From positions 1 to 20,801 of the forward strand of contig CAYOFG010000027.1 in the NCBI GenBank assembly GCA_964403285.1: a stretch of DNA of 20,801 nucleotides. The letters are read 5' to 3'. Within the stretch, counting starts at the first letter, position 1. Every line of letters begins with the position of its first letter. A program made the translations under genes and the position numbers. Positions 1-6,468 of the stretch are shown piece after piece. This DNA comes from WVXT01 sp964403285 (lineage in GTDB: Bacteria; UBA6262; WVXT01). Under the pieces are notes generated by a model. It saw only the letters and a program-made list of their open reading frames with translations, was not told the DNA's origin and searched no databases.

Positions 1-21
1 TTTGGGGAGGTAACTGCTGAG

Positions 22-621
22 ATGAAGAACCCGGCAGTGTTAAAAATGCTCGAGGATGTCATAAAGATTGCCAAGGGAGAAGGAAAACGGATTAAGGTTG
101 GTTTCGTTTCTGATACTAGACGCTTAAGGAAAGAAGTAATAAAGAAGATGGTTTTTGACTATATGAGGGATTATGGACTGTCTCTAGAAGGTAGCGGTCA
201 AATTATAGATGAGCGCTTGATACTGGATAGATCTAGTCTAGGGCAGGCGGGTAGACGAATAAGTACAAAGGGTGTATATGAAGCAGTTATCAGCGCACTG
301 AAGCCTGAACAAGTTACCGGGATAAAAGTAACCATCATCACTGACAAGAAGGGATGGAAGAGATGGAGAAAGAGGGTGAGTGAGGTCTTGTGGGTCATCC
401 TATCTCCACCTAAGAAGGGACAGATGCTTTCCGAGGTTTTTATTGAAGGTGAGCTCTCGGACTGGCTAATTGACTTCATAAGCGCTAACTATGGAAAAGA
501 AGCAGAAGAGTTGATAAACAAAATCAGAACGAATAACAAGGTCATCCTGCCAGCAGCGCCGGTTTCCAGAAAGTATTGGGAGCGAATGGGAGAGGAGAAG
601 ATATATCACATTCAGGCATAA
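22..621 (+). CDS. Hypothetical protein, 199 aa
   Basis: I do not recognise this family. The ATG at 22 is preceded by a purine-rich GGGGAGGT (4-11) about ten bases upstream, which supports the start and shows the gene is complete although it lies at the window edge. The product is basic and soluble-looking, with no signal peptide or membrane segment. It has an N-terminal helix, a KVGFVSD strand near residues 26-32, a second strand KVTIITDKKGW near 102-112, and a C-terminal helical region. Alternating strands and helices suggest an alpha/beta fold but no catalytic motif is evident. The gene ends just before a 14-bp inverted repeat followed by a T-rich run, so it is probably the last gene of its transcript. 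Confidence 0.6.
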   Translation: MKNPAVLKMLEDVIKIAKGEGKRIKVGFVSDTRRLRKEVIKKMVFDYMRDYGLSLEGSGQIIDERLILDRSSLGQAGRRISTKGVYEAVISALKPEQVTGIKVTIITDKKGWKRWRKRVSEVLWVILSPPKKGQMLSEVFIEGELSDWLIDFISANYGKEAEELINKIRTNNKVILPAAPVSRKYWERMGEEKIYHIQA

Positions 622-624
622 AGG

Positions 625-690
625 AAAATGGGGTCAGTATTTAGCTATTTTAATCAGTCAAAAATAGAACTGACCCCATTTTTCTTTATA
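625..690 (+). terminator. Nested inverted repeat, possible terminator or REP-like element
   Basis: A perfect 14-bp inverted repeat, AAAATGGGGTCAGT at 625-638 and its complement at 669-682, encloses a second one (CTATTTT 645-651 / AAAATAG 661-667). It begins four bases after the stop codon of the preceding gene and is followed by TTTCTTT, so it could terminate transcription. The two-tier structure and the GGGGTCAGT motif also resemble the REP-type palindromes associated with REP-linked tyrosine transposases; that comparison is from memory and not tested. Confidence 0.5.
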
Positions 691-867
691 AAGCTCTCGC
701 TTTACACTCCAAACTCTTTTTGGAGTGTCCCGATTTGTCGGGACTAAGTAAAGCTTTCGCTTTACACTCCTTTATCGGCACGCTTTACACTCCAAAATCT
801 TTTGACCTTGCTTTCGCAAGGACTCCAGAATCTTTTGGAGTCCTCCCGAAAGGGAGGTTGGAGTGTC
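690..867 (+). repeat. Modular hairpin repeat cluster 1
   Basis: This gap holds one complete repeat unit and several fragments. The complete unit is 722-770 (49 bp): GGAGT, arm GTCCCGA-tttg-TCGGGAC, spacer TAA, arm GTAAAGC-tttc-GCTTTAC, ACTCC. Before it lies a right half (arm with TCTC loop, then ACACTCC, 690-710). After it lie a CGCTTTACACTCC remnant (780-793), a CCTTGC-tttc-GCAAGG hairpin (806-821), a CTCCC-gaaa-GGGAG hairpin (843-856) and a fresh GGAGTGTCAAA start (860-870). The cluster sits between convergent genes and has no credible coding potential. Confidence 0.85.
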
Positions 868-883
868 AAATAGAACGAGTTGC

Positions 884-1315
884 TTATTTTGCTTTTTTCA
901 ACTCTATAAACTTGACTATATGTCTAATATAAAAATCAAAGTCCTTTAGGTCATTTCTAAGATGTTGATAAAGTTTATTGATATCGACCTTTGCATATTC
1001 ATGGACTAAGATATTACAAAAGCCGGCAATAGAAGAAAAATGTTTAGAGAAACTAAGTGGAATTATTTTGTTCTTGCCTAATATTTCGATAACTTCTCGT
1101 GCCTCTTCTGGTCGCGGCAATCTTAACCCACTGATTATAATTTCACCAATGTCTATGACACATTCGATGCTCAACTGCAAATAGCAACGCACTGCACCTT
1201 GCAGTTTTAGATCTTCTTTCAATTCTTTAAGATTGCTTTTCCTATATTCTTTCAAAAGCGTAAGATATTCTCTAAGTTTCTCTATCTTCTCGTTTATGGC
1301 AGCTCTATCAATCAT
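884..1315 (-). CDS. HepT-like HEPN (DUF86) toxin with Arg-to-Cys change in the active motif
   Basis: A 143-residue all-helical protein of the HepT/DUF86 HEPN group, the ribonuclease toxin partner of MntA-type nucleotidyltransferases. The family signature Arg-x4-His-x-Tyr lies in a segment normally read as G-F-R-N-x-L-V-H-x-Y. Here it reads G-F-C-N-I-L-V-H-E-Y: Cys100 stands where the catalytic Arg belongs, while His105 and Tyr107 (the usual AMPylation site) are kept. The codon is TGT, one transition from CGT. The gene overlaps the upstream antitoxin by 4 bp (1312-1315), so they are co-transcribed and translationally coupled. From known biology an intact HepT cleaves RNA and is silenced by MntA; this copy is probably impaired, but it remains full length, so it may have another role. 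Confidence 0.8.
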   Translation of the reverse strand: MIDRAAINEKIEKLREYLTLLKEYRKSNLKELKEDLKLQGAVRCYLQLSIECVIDIGEIIISGLRLPRPEEAREVIEILGKNKIIPLSFSKHFSSIAGFCNILVHEYAKVDINKLYQHLRNDLKDFDFYIRHIVKFIELKKAK

Positions 1316-1740
1316 AAAATACCCTCCTTTGCTATTGTCGCTAAGGATAAATTTACGTGTCTGTCGTAATAGAATTTGCGGTCAAGATAGCGACTCATAA
1401 TTTTTACTTCGAATTGTATGCGTTTTATCTCATCTTTTGAATACAAAATCAAGCCATCACGAATCACACGGAAGCATAAAAACAGCGGGCTTTCATTTAA
1501 GATAACTAAATCCACTTTTTGGGTTCTAAGTATTCGCATAAGTTCAGTAAGAACTTTTGCTTTGTATCTGTAAGATAGATTCTTGGCTGCTTTTTCTTCA
1601 TCTATAAAAATAGCCACATCTATATCGCTTAATCTATTTTCTTCACCCTTCGCTTTTGAACCGAAGATATACCCTACTTTTATCTCCGGTCTCGTAGAAA
1701 AGTATTTAGCAAGTTTATCTTTAATCTCTTTTATACTCAT
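1312..1740 (-). CDS. MntA-type minimal nucleotidyltransferase antitoxin
   Basis: A 142-residue MNT-fold protein. The nucleotidyltransferase signature Gly-Ser-x10-Asp-x-Asp is intact (Gly27, Ser28, Asp39, Asp41 in GS...SDIDVAIF), so AMP transfer should be possible. In characterised pairs this enzyme AMPylates a tyrosine next to the HepT active-site His and thereby neutralises the toxin. It is the first gene of a two-gene minus-strand operon, overlapping the HEPN gene by 4 bp. A consensus promoter (TTGACA, 17 bp, TATAAT) lies directly upstream and a GAGGA ribosome-binding sequence precedes the ATG. It is a MntA-like member rather than the longer HTH-fused type seen elsewhere in this window. Confidence 0.85.
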   Translation of the reverse strand: MSIKEIKDKLAKYFSTRPEIKVGYIFGSKAKGEENRLSDIDVAIFIDEEKAAKNLSYRYKAKVLTELMRILRTQKVDLVILNESPLFLCFRVIRDGLILYSKDEIKRIQFEVKIMSRYLDRKFYYDRHVNLSLATIAKEGIL

Positions 1741-1754
1741 AAATCCTCATTAGC

Positions 1755-1787
1755 GACAATTATAAACCCTCTTCACAAAATTGTCAA
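1755..1787 (-). promoter_or_regulatory. Consensus sigma-70 promoter with inverted-repeat operator for the mntA-hepT pair
   Basis: Reading the minus strand, TTGACA (1787-1782) and TATAAT (1764-1759) are both perfect and separated by 17 bp. A 7-bp inverted repeat, GACAATT (1785-1779) and AATTGTC (1761-1755), overlaps the -35 box on one side and the -10 box on the other. That placement suits a repressor competing with RNA polymerase. The likely regulator is the TA complex itself, by inference. Confidence 0.65.
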
Positions 1788-1806
1788 GATATTTCCCCAA
1801 ATGGAA

Positions 1807-1950
1807 GGAGTGTCCCGACAAGTTGGGACTAAGTAAAGCTCTCGCTTTACACTCCTGGAGTGTCAAACGAAAGTTTGACCAAGTTTGACTAAGTAAAGCT
1901 TTCGCTTTACACTCCAATAGTTTGTTTGGAGTGTCAAACGAAAGTTTGAC
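1807..1950 (+). repeat. Modular hairpin repeat cluster 2
   Basis: Two complete units and a half unit lie between divergent genes. Unit 1807-1855 (49 bp) has arm GTCCCGA-caag-TTGGGAC, with one position that still pairs as G-U, and arm GTAAAGC-tctc-GCTTTAC. Unit 1857-1915 (59 bp) has arm GTCAAAC-gaaa-GTTTGAC, then a duplicated CAAGTTTGAC stretch, then arm GTAAAGC-tttc-GCTTTAC. Positions 1928-1950 carry only GGAGT plus the GTCAAAC arm. All are flanked by GGAGT/ACTCC ends where complete. Confidence 0.88.
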
Positions 1951-1976
1951 CATATCGGTGCTGTTAAAAATTTGTG

Positions 1977-2005
1977 TTGACCTCCATAAGAAAAATATAT
2001 AAAAT
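1977..2005 (+). promoter_or_regulatory. Candidate promoter for the GT2 gene
   Basis: TTGACC (1977-1982) and TAAAAT (2000-2005) are separated by 17 bp and lie about 60 bp before the glycosyltransferase start. The call rests only on similarity to the sigma-70 consensus. Confidence 0.45.
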
Positions 2006-2066
2006 TCAAGATTAGATTCTCCTGTTTTATGGTACTTTTGTTCTAGGACCAATTGGGAGGTGATTG

Positions 2067-3212
2067 ATGGAAAAAGTCCCATTTGTTTCTGTTGTTGTTC
2101 CTGTCAAGAATGCGGAGAGGACATTGGATAGAACCTTTGAATATTTGTTGAACATTGACTATCCCAGAAACAGATTGGAGATTGTGATTAGCGATGGCGG
2201 AAGCTCTGACGGCACCATTTCGGTTATTCAAAAATGGCAGAATATGCATCCTTTTATAAAACTTGTTGAAGTGCCAGACTGTCCATCTCCTGGATTTGCC
2301 AGAAGTAAAGCACTGGAAGTTGTGAAGGGAGAATTCATCTTTTTTACCGATGGTGACTGTGCCCCCTGTAAAGAGTGGATTACGGAGATGTTAAGCCATT
2401 TTGAAAAAGACCCAAAGATAGGTGCGGTGGGAGGAGAAATATATACTTTGCGGGTTGAGCCTGATAATTTGACCGAGGCTTACTGTGAGAACTTCAGGTT
2501 TAATATGGTTTCTCCCCGCTATGGCTTCATAAGAGAGGGGTACTTTCCTTCCCTTTCGGATATGTCTCCCTCGCAGGTGGCGGGGCACAGGTGTTACTTT
2601 TTTGTCACAGCGAATGTTGCTTATAGGAAAGAAGCGATAGACAGGGCTAAGGCGCGTTTCTGGAGCTTACCCACTGGTGAAGACATCGATTTTTGTTTAA
2701 AGATACAGAAGGATGGCTGGATGCTCTATTTTGCACCCAGGGCGAAGGTTGACCACATGCACAGAGCAACTTTTAAAGCATTGAGGCGGGTCTGGGTAAC
2801 CTATGGACAAGCACATCTTCCTCTGATAAAAGAGCATTCTTGCCGGACAATGGAAATAATATTCCAATTTCTCAAGAGTAAACCACGTATCAAGATACCT
2901 TTCCCCGTAAAGGGGTTTATCTATTTAGGAAATTTCCATCTAATGCATATATTCGGATTATTATTTATTCTTGTTTTAGCTATGAGTCTTATTTTTCCTG
3001 CCTGGGTTGGCTGGTGGATATTTACAGTCGTATTATTTTTTCTCGGGCTCTACTTTGCTTTCAGGTTCTTCCACCAGTGCTTTTATATGATTCCCAGAAA
3101 ATACTTCTTCACCTGGTGCAAGATGAAATATCTAACCAATCTAAGTTTTGTGTTGGGCGGTTGGAAAGGCATTCGGAAATACAAAGTCTTATGTGTAGAA
3201 CCCAGTTTTTAA
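2067..3212 (+). CDS. Family 2 glycosyltransferase with C-terminal membrane segments
   Basis: A 381-residue GT-A enzyme that should transfer a sugar from a nucleotide-sugar donor. The N-terminus has the GT2 pattern: V-S-V-V-V-P-V-K-N (residues 7-15), the D-G-G-S-S-D-G segment (43-49) for nucleotide binding, and T-D-G-D (94-97) as the DxD-type metal site. G-E-D (204-206) supplies the likely catalytic base region. Two hydrophobic segments (about 291-310 and 312-333) anchor the C-terminus, so it probably works on the cytoplasmic face of the membrane in polysaccharide or glycolipid synthesis. I chose the ATG at 2067 because GGGAGG (2055-2060) sits six bases upstream; an in-frame TTG at 2064 is possible. 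Acceptor and donor cannot be told from sequence. It stands alone between repeat clusters, with no partner gene. Confidence 0.88.
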   Translation: MEKVPFVSVVVPVKNAERTLDRTFEYLLNIDYPRNRLEIVISDGGSSDGTISVIQKWQNMHPFIKLVEVPDCPSPGFARSKALEVVKGEFIFFTDGDCAPCKEWITEMLSHFEKDPKIGAVGGEIYTLRVEPDNLTEAYCENFRFNMVSPRYGFIREGYFPSLSDMSPSQVAGHRCYFFVTANVAYRKEAIDRAKARFWSLPTGEDIDFCLKIQKDGWMLYFAPRAKVDHMHRATFKALRRVWVTYGQAHLPLIKEHSCRTMEIIFQFLKSKPRIKIPFPVKGFIYLGNFHLMHIFGLLFILVLAMSLIFPAWVGWWIFTVVLFFLGLYFAFRFFHQCFYMIPRKYFFTWCKMKYLTNLSFVLGGWKGIRKYKVLCVEPSF

Positions 3213-3229
3213 AATTCGTTTGATTACAA

Positions 3230-3321
3230 GGAGTGTCCCGACTTGTCGGGACTGGTATCCCGATTTATCGGGACGCTTTACACTCCTATGATTTGTCTGG
3301 AGTGTCCCGACTTGTCGGGAC
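3230..3321 (+). repeat. Modular hairpin repeat cluster 3
   Basis: A long unit 3230-3286 has GGAGT, arm GTCCCGA-cttg-TCGGGAC, then a different middle hairpin (CCCGAT-tt-ATCGGG, 3259-3272), and ends with the right half GCTTTACACTCC. A half unit follows at 3299-3321 with the arm GTCCCGA-cttg-TCGGGAC. The first begins 17 bases after the GT2 stop codon. Confidence 0.85.
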
Positions 3322-3528
3322 CCTTCGCCCTAATCCTTGATACCCGAGCCAATTTTTCTCTGCAAAAATTAGAGGGGAGCCAGTTAATACTATCCACTAC
3401 CTCGACTCCATTTAAGTTATTGAATACTAAGGGAAAAATAAAAAAGGAGCAACTAATAATAAAAACCTGATATAGTACAAGTAAATAACCAAAGCAAAAT
3501 CAGAAAGAATCCTAATTTTTTGGAAAAA
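3322..3528. other. Intergenic stretch with no recognised feature
   Basis: AT-rich sequence between the third repeat cluster and the abiE promoter. I see no gene, terminator or further repeat unit in it. Confidence 0.5.
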
Positions 3529-3578
3529 CTGGACAAAAGCGTTTACATTTATTATAATGTGTATACGGATTTGTCCAG
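3529..3578 (+). promoter_or_regulatory. abiE promoter with flanking inverted-repeat operator
   Basis: TGGACA (3530-3535) and TATAAT (3553-3558) are spaced 17 bp apart, giving a start near 3565. A perfect 9-bp inverted repeat, CTGGACAAA (3529-3537) and TTTGTCCAG (3570-3578), overlaps the -35 box and the initial transcribed region. Characterised AbiEi antitoxins repress their own promoter by binding inverted repeats there, so these are the likely AbiEi sites. Confidence 0.7.
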
Positions 3579-3588
3579 AGAAGCCTTT

Positions 3589-4191
3589 ATGAACAAAAAA
3601 GAAAAGAAGATATATAAAATATTTAGCATGCGTAAAGGTTTTGCTAGAACAAGAGATATTCTAGCAGTGGGCATTCATCGCCGTGACATAAAAAGAGTAA
3701 GAGACGAAGGACGGATAATACGGGTAAAGAGGGGCCTCTATCGCCTTGCAGAGATTCCTCTTATTTCCAATCAGGGTTTTATTGACCTTGCCCGTGCTGT
3801 TCCAGAAGGAGTTATATGTCTGCTTTCGGCTCTATCTTATTATGAACTAACTACTTTTAATCCTTCAATCATATCAATGGCTATTTGTCGGGGCTCAAGG
3901 GAACCAAAAATCGAATATCCGCCTGTGGAATTTTATCATTTTTCAAAAAAACAATTTGAAGCGGGTATTGATGAGATAAAAATTAAAGGTCATAAAATTC
4001 GCATCTACTGTCCAGAAAAAAATATATGTGATTGTTTTCGATATCGCAACAAACTGGGACTTGATATAGCTAAGGAAGGACTATCTGAATATCTTAAGCG
4101 TAAGAATCGCAATCTGGAGAAACTGCTTGAATATGCTGAAATTTGTCGGGTCAAGCCACTGCTACAGACTTGGCTTAATGCTATGATTTAG
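3589..4191 (+). CDS. abiEi: AbiEi-type antitoxin and autorepressor
   Basis: A 200-residue AbiEi-family protein, the antitoxin of type IV abortive-infection systems. Residues about 5-55 form a winged helix that reads K-G-F-A-R-T-R-D-I-L ... R-V-K-R-G-L-Y-R-L, the usual AbiEi N-terminal pattern. The rest matches the C-terminal AbiEi domain (S-A-L-S-Y-Y-E-L and P-E-K-N-I-C-D-C-F-R-Y segments). I chose the ATG at 3589, since the in-frame start at 3520 lies upstream of the predicted -10 box. From the family, it represses its own operon and counteracts the AbiEii nucleotidyltransferase without direct binding. The gene is intact while its toxin partner, 19 bases downstream, is split by an insertion sequence. 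Confidence 0.85.
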   Translation: MNKKEKKIYKIFSMRKGFARTRDILAVGIHRRDIKRVRDEGRIIRVKRGLYRLAEIPLISNQGFIDLARAVPEGVICLLSALSYYELTTFNPSIISMAICRGSREPKIEYPPVEFYHFSKKQFEAGIDEIKIKGHKIRIYCPEKNICDCFRYRNKLGLDIAKEGLSEYLKRKNRNLEKLLEYAEICRVKPLLQTWLNAMI

Positions 4192-4210
4192 GAGCAGTCC
4201 AGGAATAAAG

Positions 4211-4795
4211 ATGGAAAGAGAAGTTAAGAATAAGGCTGCTTCAATAAGAGCAAAACTTATGAATGTTGCAAAATCTGAAAAGATAGATTTTGATGCTCTT
4301 CTATTACGATATTTTCAGGAAAGATTTCTTTGCCGTCTGGCAATTTCCGAATTTTCTGACCGTTTTGTGTTGAAAGGAGGACTTCTTTTAATCTGTTTAA
4401 AGATGCCAAGGTCGCGTCCGACCAAAGATATTTATTTTCTAGCAGAGCAGGTGAAAAACGATCCTGCTGAACTTGAATATATTTTTAGAACTATTGTTGA
4501 CTTACTTTGTGATGATGGGGTTAAATTTGTTCCTTTGTCTATAACTTCAGAACGGATAAAAGAAGATACAGATTATGAGGGAGTGCGGCTCAAGATAAAT
4601 GCAACTCTCAGTCAGGCAAGGAAAAGATTACAAATGGATATCGGCTTTGGAGATGTGATTATTCCCAAAGCCAAACTAACGGAGTTTCCAACCTTATTAG
4701 AGGAAAAACCACCAAAGGTTAAAGTTTATTCAATAGAAAGTATTATCTCCGAGAAGTTTGAAGCCATGGTTAAATTGGCTATGGCTAATAGTCGG
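4211..4795 (+). pseudogene. abiEii: AbiEii-type nucleotidyltransferase toxin, 5' part, interrupted by an IS
   Basis: Codons 1-195 of an AbiEii (DUF1814-like) toxin. The family core is visible: F-V-L-K-G-G-L-L-L (52-60) and R-P-T-K-D-I-Y-F-L (69-77). Members normally show D-x-D in the second segment; here the second Asp is Tyr75 (TAT, one transversion from GAT), so the toxin may have been inactive before interruption. Reading continues to M-A-N-S-R (191-195) and then runs into the IS200/IS605 element, which adds 56 unrelated residues before a stop at 4966. The remaining 110 codons resume at 6469 with M-K-D-F-Y-D-V-Y. The joined frame is 305 codons, normal for the family. Confidence 0.85.
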
Positions 4796-4990
4796 GTCAA
4801 CTACCTGGCAATAAATTGCAAGGCTTGTAACTACCCTGGGTCGCAGTTCTCTCCGATATATCGGAGAGCTTTGGCCCCGATATATCGGGGGTGCTACAAT
4901 TGGCTGGTTGACAAACAGCCTTCGCATCAGGGGTATACCGAGATGCGATATTCCGGGCCGCATTAAGATCGGCATCAAGCAGGAGAGAGC
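4796..4990 (-). ncRNA. Predicted TnpB guide RNA (omega RNA / reRNA) region
   Basis: In TnpB elements the guide RNA overlaps the 3' end of tnpB and reads out past the right end into host DNA. Here the tnpB 3' end, read on the minus strand, has two strong palindromes, CCCCGATATATCGGGG (4890-4875) and a 20-bp CTCTCCGATATATCGGAGAG (4868-4849), then a short GCAAT/ATTGC hairpin (4819-4808), and ends ...GTAGTTGAC at 4796. The guide would start CCGACTATTAGCCATA (4795-4780, host abiEii). The 5' boundary is a guess. Confidence 0.45.
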
Positions 4991-5999
4991 ATTGGTTGCA
5001 GTAAAACCTAAGTCGTTTACGGGAAACATCAGTAGACCCACATCTGGAGCAGAGATGCGATGTACTCTTAGGGTCTACGAAGAAGACCGGCACTCCAATG
5101 CCTTCAGCCTTATAGCTGGTAAACGTCTGGAGTTCTCTAAAAGCCCATGTATGGTGGTCTCTACGCTGGTCTTTTTTCTGCTTAGTGGTCTCTCTAATAT
5201 AAGTCAAATCTTCAAAAACAATAGCACTATTGGCAATAGCTTGAGCAGTATTAACCAGTTTTTTAGATATCACATGGTTAACATCCCTCTGGAATTTCCT
5301 TATCTTATCTTTAAGCTTCTTCAGGTGTCTCTTAGCAGATTTAGTCCCCACAGATTGAAGTTTAGATTTGAGAAAATCGTACCTGTGTTTAGTGTGTAGA
5401 ATATGCTTATTACTAAAGAACTGGCCCAGAGATGTAACTGCAATTCTTCTTATTCCAAGGTCAACACCCATAGGGTTAATCCCCTCCTGGGCTTGAGGAG
5501 ATTCTTTTTGCAGGCTAAGGTTAAAGTAAAAAGTATCTCTGGCTTTATCATAACAAAGATGCGATTCAGTTATTTCCCATTGGTTGTTTCTGATCTCAGT
5601 AAGAAGTTTAGACTCTGCACCAATAACCGTAGCAGTAACTCTACCTTCAAGAGTAGTAAAGGATATATGGGGGTATTTAAAGCTGAAATTTCTGGGATAA
5701 TTAAGCCTTATGGAAGCATATTTACTAAACGAAGGTGTGCATTTTCTTCTTTTTCTCGAAGCTCGCAAGGTCTCAACCACCTTCCAGATAGCGGTTATTG
5801 TAAGCTGGGCTGGCAGGCCATACATTTTCCTTATGCTGTGATAGGCAGCGTGGTGAAGTTTATATCGAGAATAAAGTTTGTTTTCAGTAGCAATTTTTAC
5901 CAGTTCATTACAAGCACAGGAGTATCTGGTTATGGTGTCTAATACTAATTGCTTAGAATCCTCAGGGATAGCTATTTTACACCGCAGAGTTCTACGCAT
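4797..5999 (-). CDS. tnpB: TnpB RNA-guided nuclease of the IS200/IS605 element
   Basis: A 400-residue TnpB, the ancestor-type of Cas12. The RuvC acidic residues are all present: Asp180 in G-V-D-L-G-I, Glu263 in V-F-E-D-L and Asp344 in L-D-A-D-L-N-A-A. The zinc finger is intact with Cys317, Cys320, Cys334 and Cys337. In studied members TnpB cuts DNA carrying a short motif and matching its guide RNA, which protects the element from loss after precise excision. The last roughly 45 residues after N-A-A-R-N-I-A are translated from the hairpins of the right end (P-D-I-S-G and S-D-I-S-E) and probably matter as RNA rather than protein. It overlaps tnpA by 8 bp. Stop codon and IS boundary almost coincide. 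Confidence 0.95.
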   Translation of the reverse strand: MRRTLRCKIAIPEDSKQLVLDTITRYSCACNELVKIATENKLYSRYKLHHAAYHSIRKMYGLPAQLTITAIWKVVETLRASRKRRKCTPSFSKYASIRLNYPRNFSFKYPHISFTTLEGRVTATVIGAESKLLTEIRNNQWEITESHLCYDKARDTFYFNLSLQKESPQAQEGINPMGVDLGIRRIAVTSLGQFFSNKHILHTKHRYDFLKSKLQSVGTKSAKRHLKKLKDKIRKFQRDVNHVISKKLVNTAQAIANSAIVFEDLTYIRETTKQKKDQRRDHHTWAFRELQTFTSYKAEGIGVPVFFVDPKSTSHLCSRCGSTDVSRKRLRFYCNQCSLLLDADLNAARNIASRYTPDAKAVCQPANCSTPDISGPKLSDISERTATQGSYKPCNLLPGS

Positions 6000-6393
6000 T
6001 CTGGCACTCCTGGATATACCTTTTTATCGTCTCAGCAGAGACATTACCGGCAGTCCCAATATAGTAACTCGGGGACCAAAGTTTACTTCTACCTTTATAG
6101 GTAGAAAGTTCTGGATACTTCATAAGCAGGCGTCTGGCAGAAATCCCTTTGAAAAGTTTAGCTACTTTAGCTGGACTATCACTGGGTGGGGCGGTAACAA
6201 AGAGGTGTGCGTGGTCCGACATTATCTCAAGAGCCTGGATCTTCCAGTTCTTTTCTTGCGAAGTTTGATAAATAATATCTTCAAGAGAATGTTTAATATT
6301 ATCAACTAGCAGTTTCTTTCTGTATTTAGTTATCCAGACTACGTGATAAGCTATTTTGTAATGGGAATATTGGGTTTTACCTTCTATTTGCAT
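5992..6393 (-). CDS. tnpA: TnpA Y1 (HUH) single-strand transposase, IS200 type
   Basis: A 133-residue transposase that moves the element as single-stranded DNA by peel and paste. The HUH metal motif is His61-Ala-His63 within S-D-H-A-H-L-F-V. The catalytic tyrosine is Tyr126 in R-Y-I-Q-E-C, at the expected C-terminal helix. Full length for the family, with no frameshift. It reads in the same direction as tnpB and overlaps it by 8 bp. A possible promoter (TTGATA, 17 bp, TATAAG) ends seven bases from the ATG, which would make the message nearly leaderless and weakly translated. Confidence 0.95.
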   Translation of the reverse strand: MQIEGKTQYSHYKIAYHVVWITKYRKKLLVDNIKHSLEDIIYQTSQEKNWKIQALEIMSDHAHLFVTAPPSDSPAKVAKLFKGISARRLLMKYPELSTYKGRSKLWSPSYYIGTAGNVSAETIKRYIQECQNA

Positions 6394-6399
6394 AAATAT

Positions 6400-6428
6400 C
6401 TTATAACATAATTAAACGACTATATCAA
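6400..6428 (-). promoter_or_regulatory. Candidate tnpA promoter in the IS left end
   Basis: Read on the minus strand, TTGATA (6428-6423) and TATAAG (6405-6400) are 17 bp apart. Transcription would begin close to the tnpA ATG at 6393, with no room for a Shine-Dalgarno sequence. Confidence 0.4.
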
Positions 6429-6468
6429 GTAAAATATGAAGCTTCTCCTCCCTGTATTAAAATACAGG

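Larger units (their letters stand above)
4796..6468 (-). mobile_element. IS200/IS605 element with tnpA and tnpB, inserted in abiEii
   Basis: A 1673-bp element carrying a Y1 transposase and a TnpB, both on the minus strand. Boundaries come from the split toxin frame: ...AGTCGG ends at 4795 and ATGAAGGAT resumes at 6469. There is no target duplication, as expected for this family; the shared GG leaves a 2-bp ambiguity. Read on the minus strand, the element follows TTCAT (6473-6469), a plausible target pentamer. The left end has a hairpin, CCTGTATT (6451-6458) / AATACAGG (6461-6468). The right end has palindromes at 4808-4819, 4849-4868 and 4875-4890. Both genes look intact, so it may be active. 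Confidence 0.9.

Noticed and set aside
720..932. Open frame of 70 codons inside repeat cluster 1
   Set aside because: It is translated repeat DNA (ECPDLSG, AFALHS peptides) with no ribosome-binding site and the same peptides recur in other clusters.
3520..3588. Earlier start for AbiEi
   Set aside because: The start at 3520 lies upstream of the predicted -35 and -10 boxes, so it would not be in the message; the family homology begins after the ATG at 3589.
4796..4966. C-terminal 56 residues of the apparent 251-codon AbiEii frame
   Set aside because: They are read from the end of the insertion sequence, antisense to tnpB, and do not belong to the toxin.
4908..6309. Plus-strand open frames through the insertion sequence
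   Set aside because: They are antisense shadows of tnpB and tnpA, whose motifs are complete on the minus strand.
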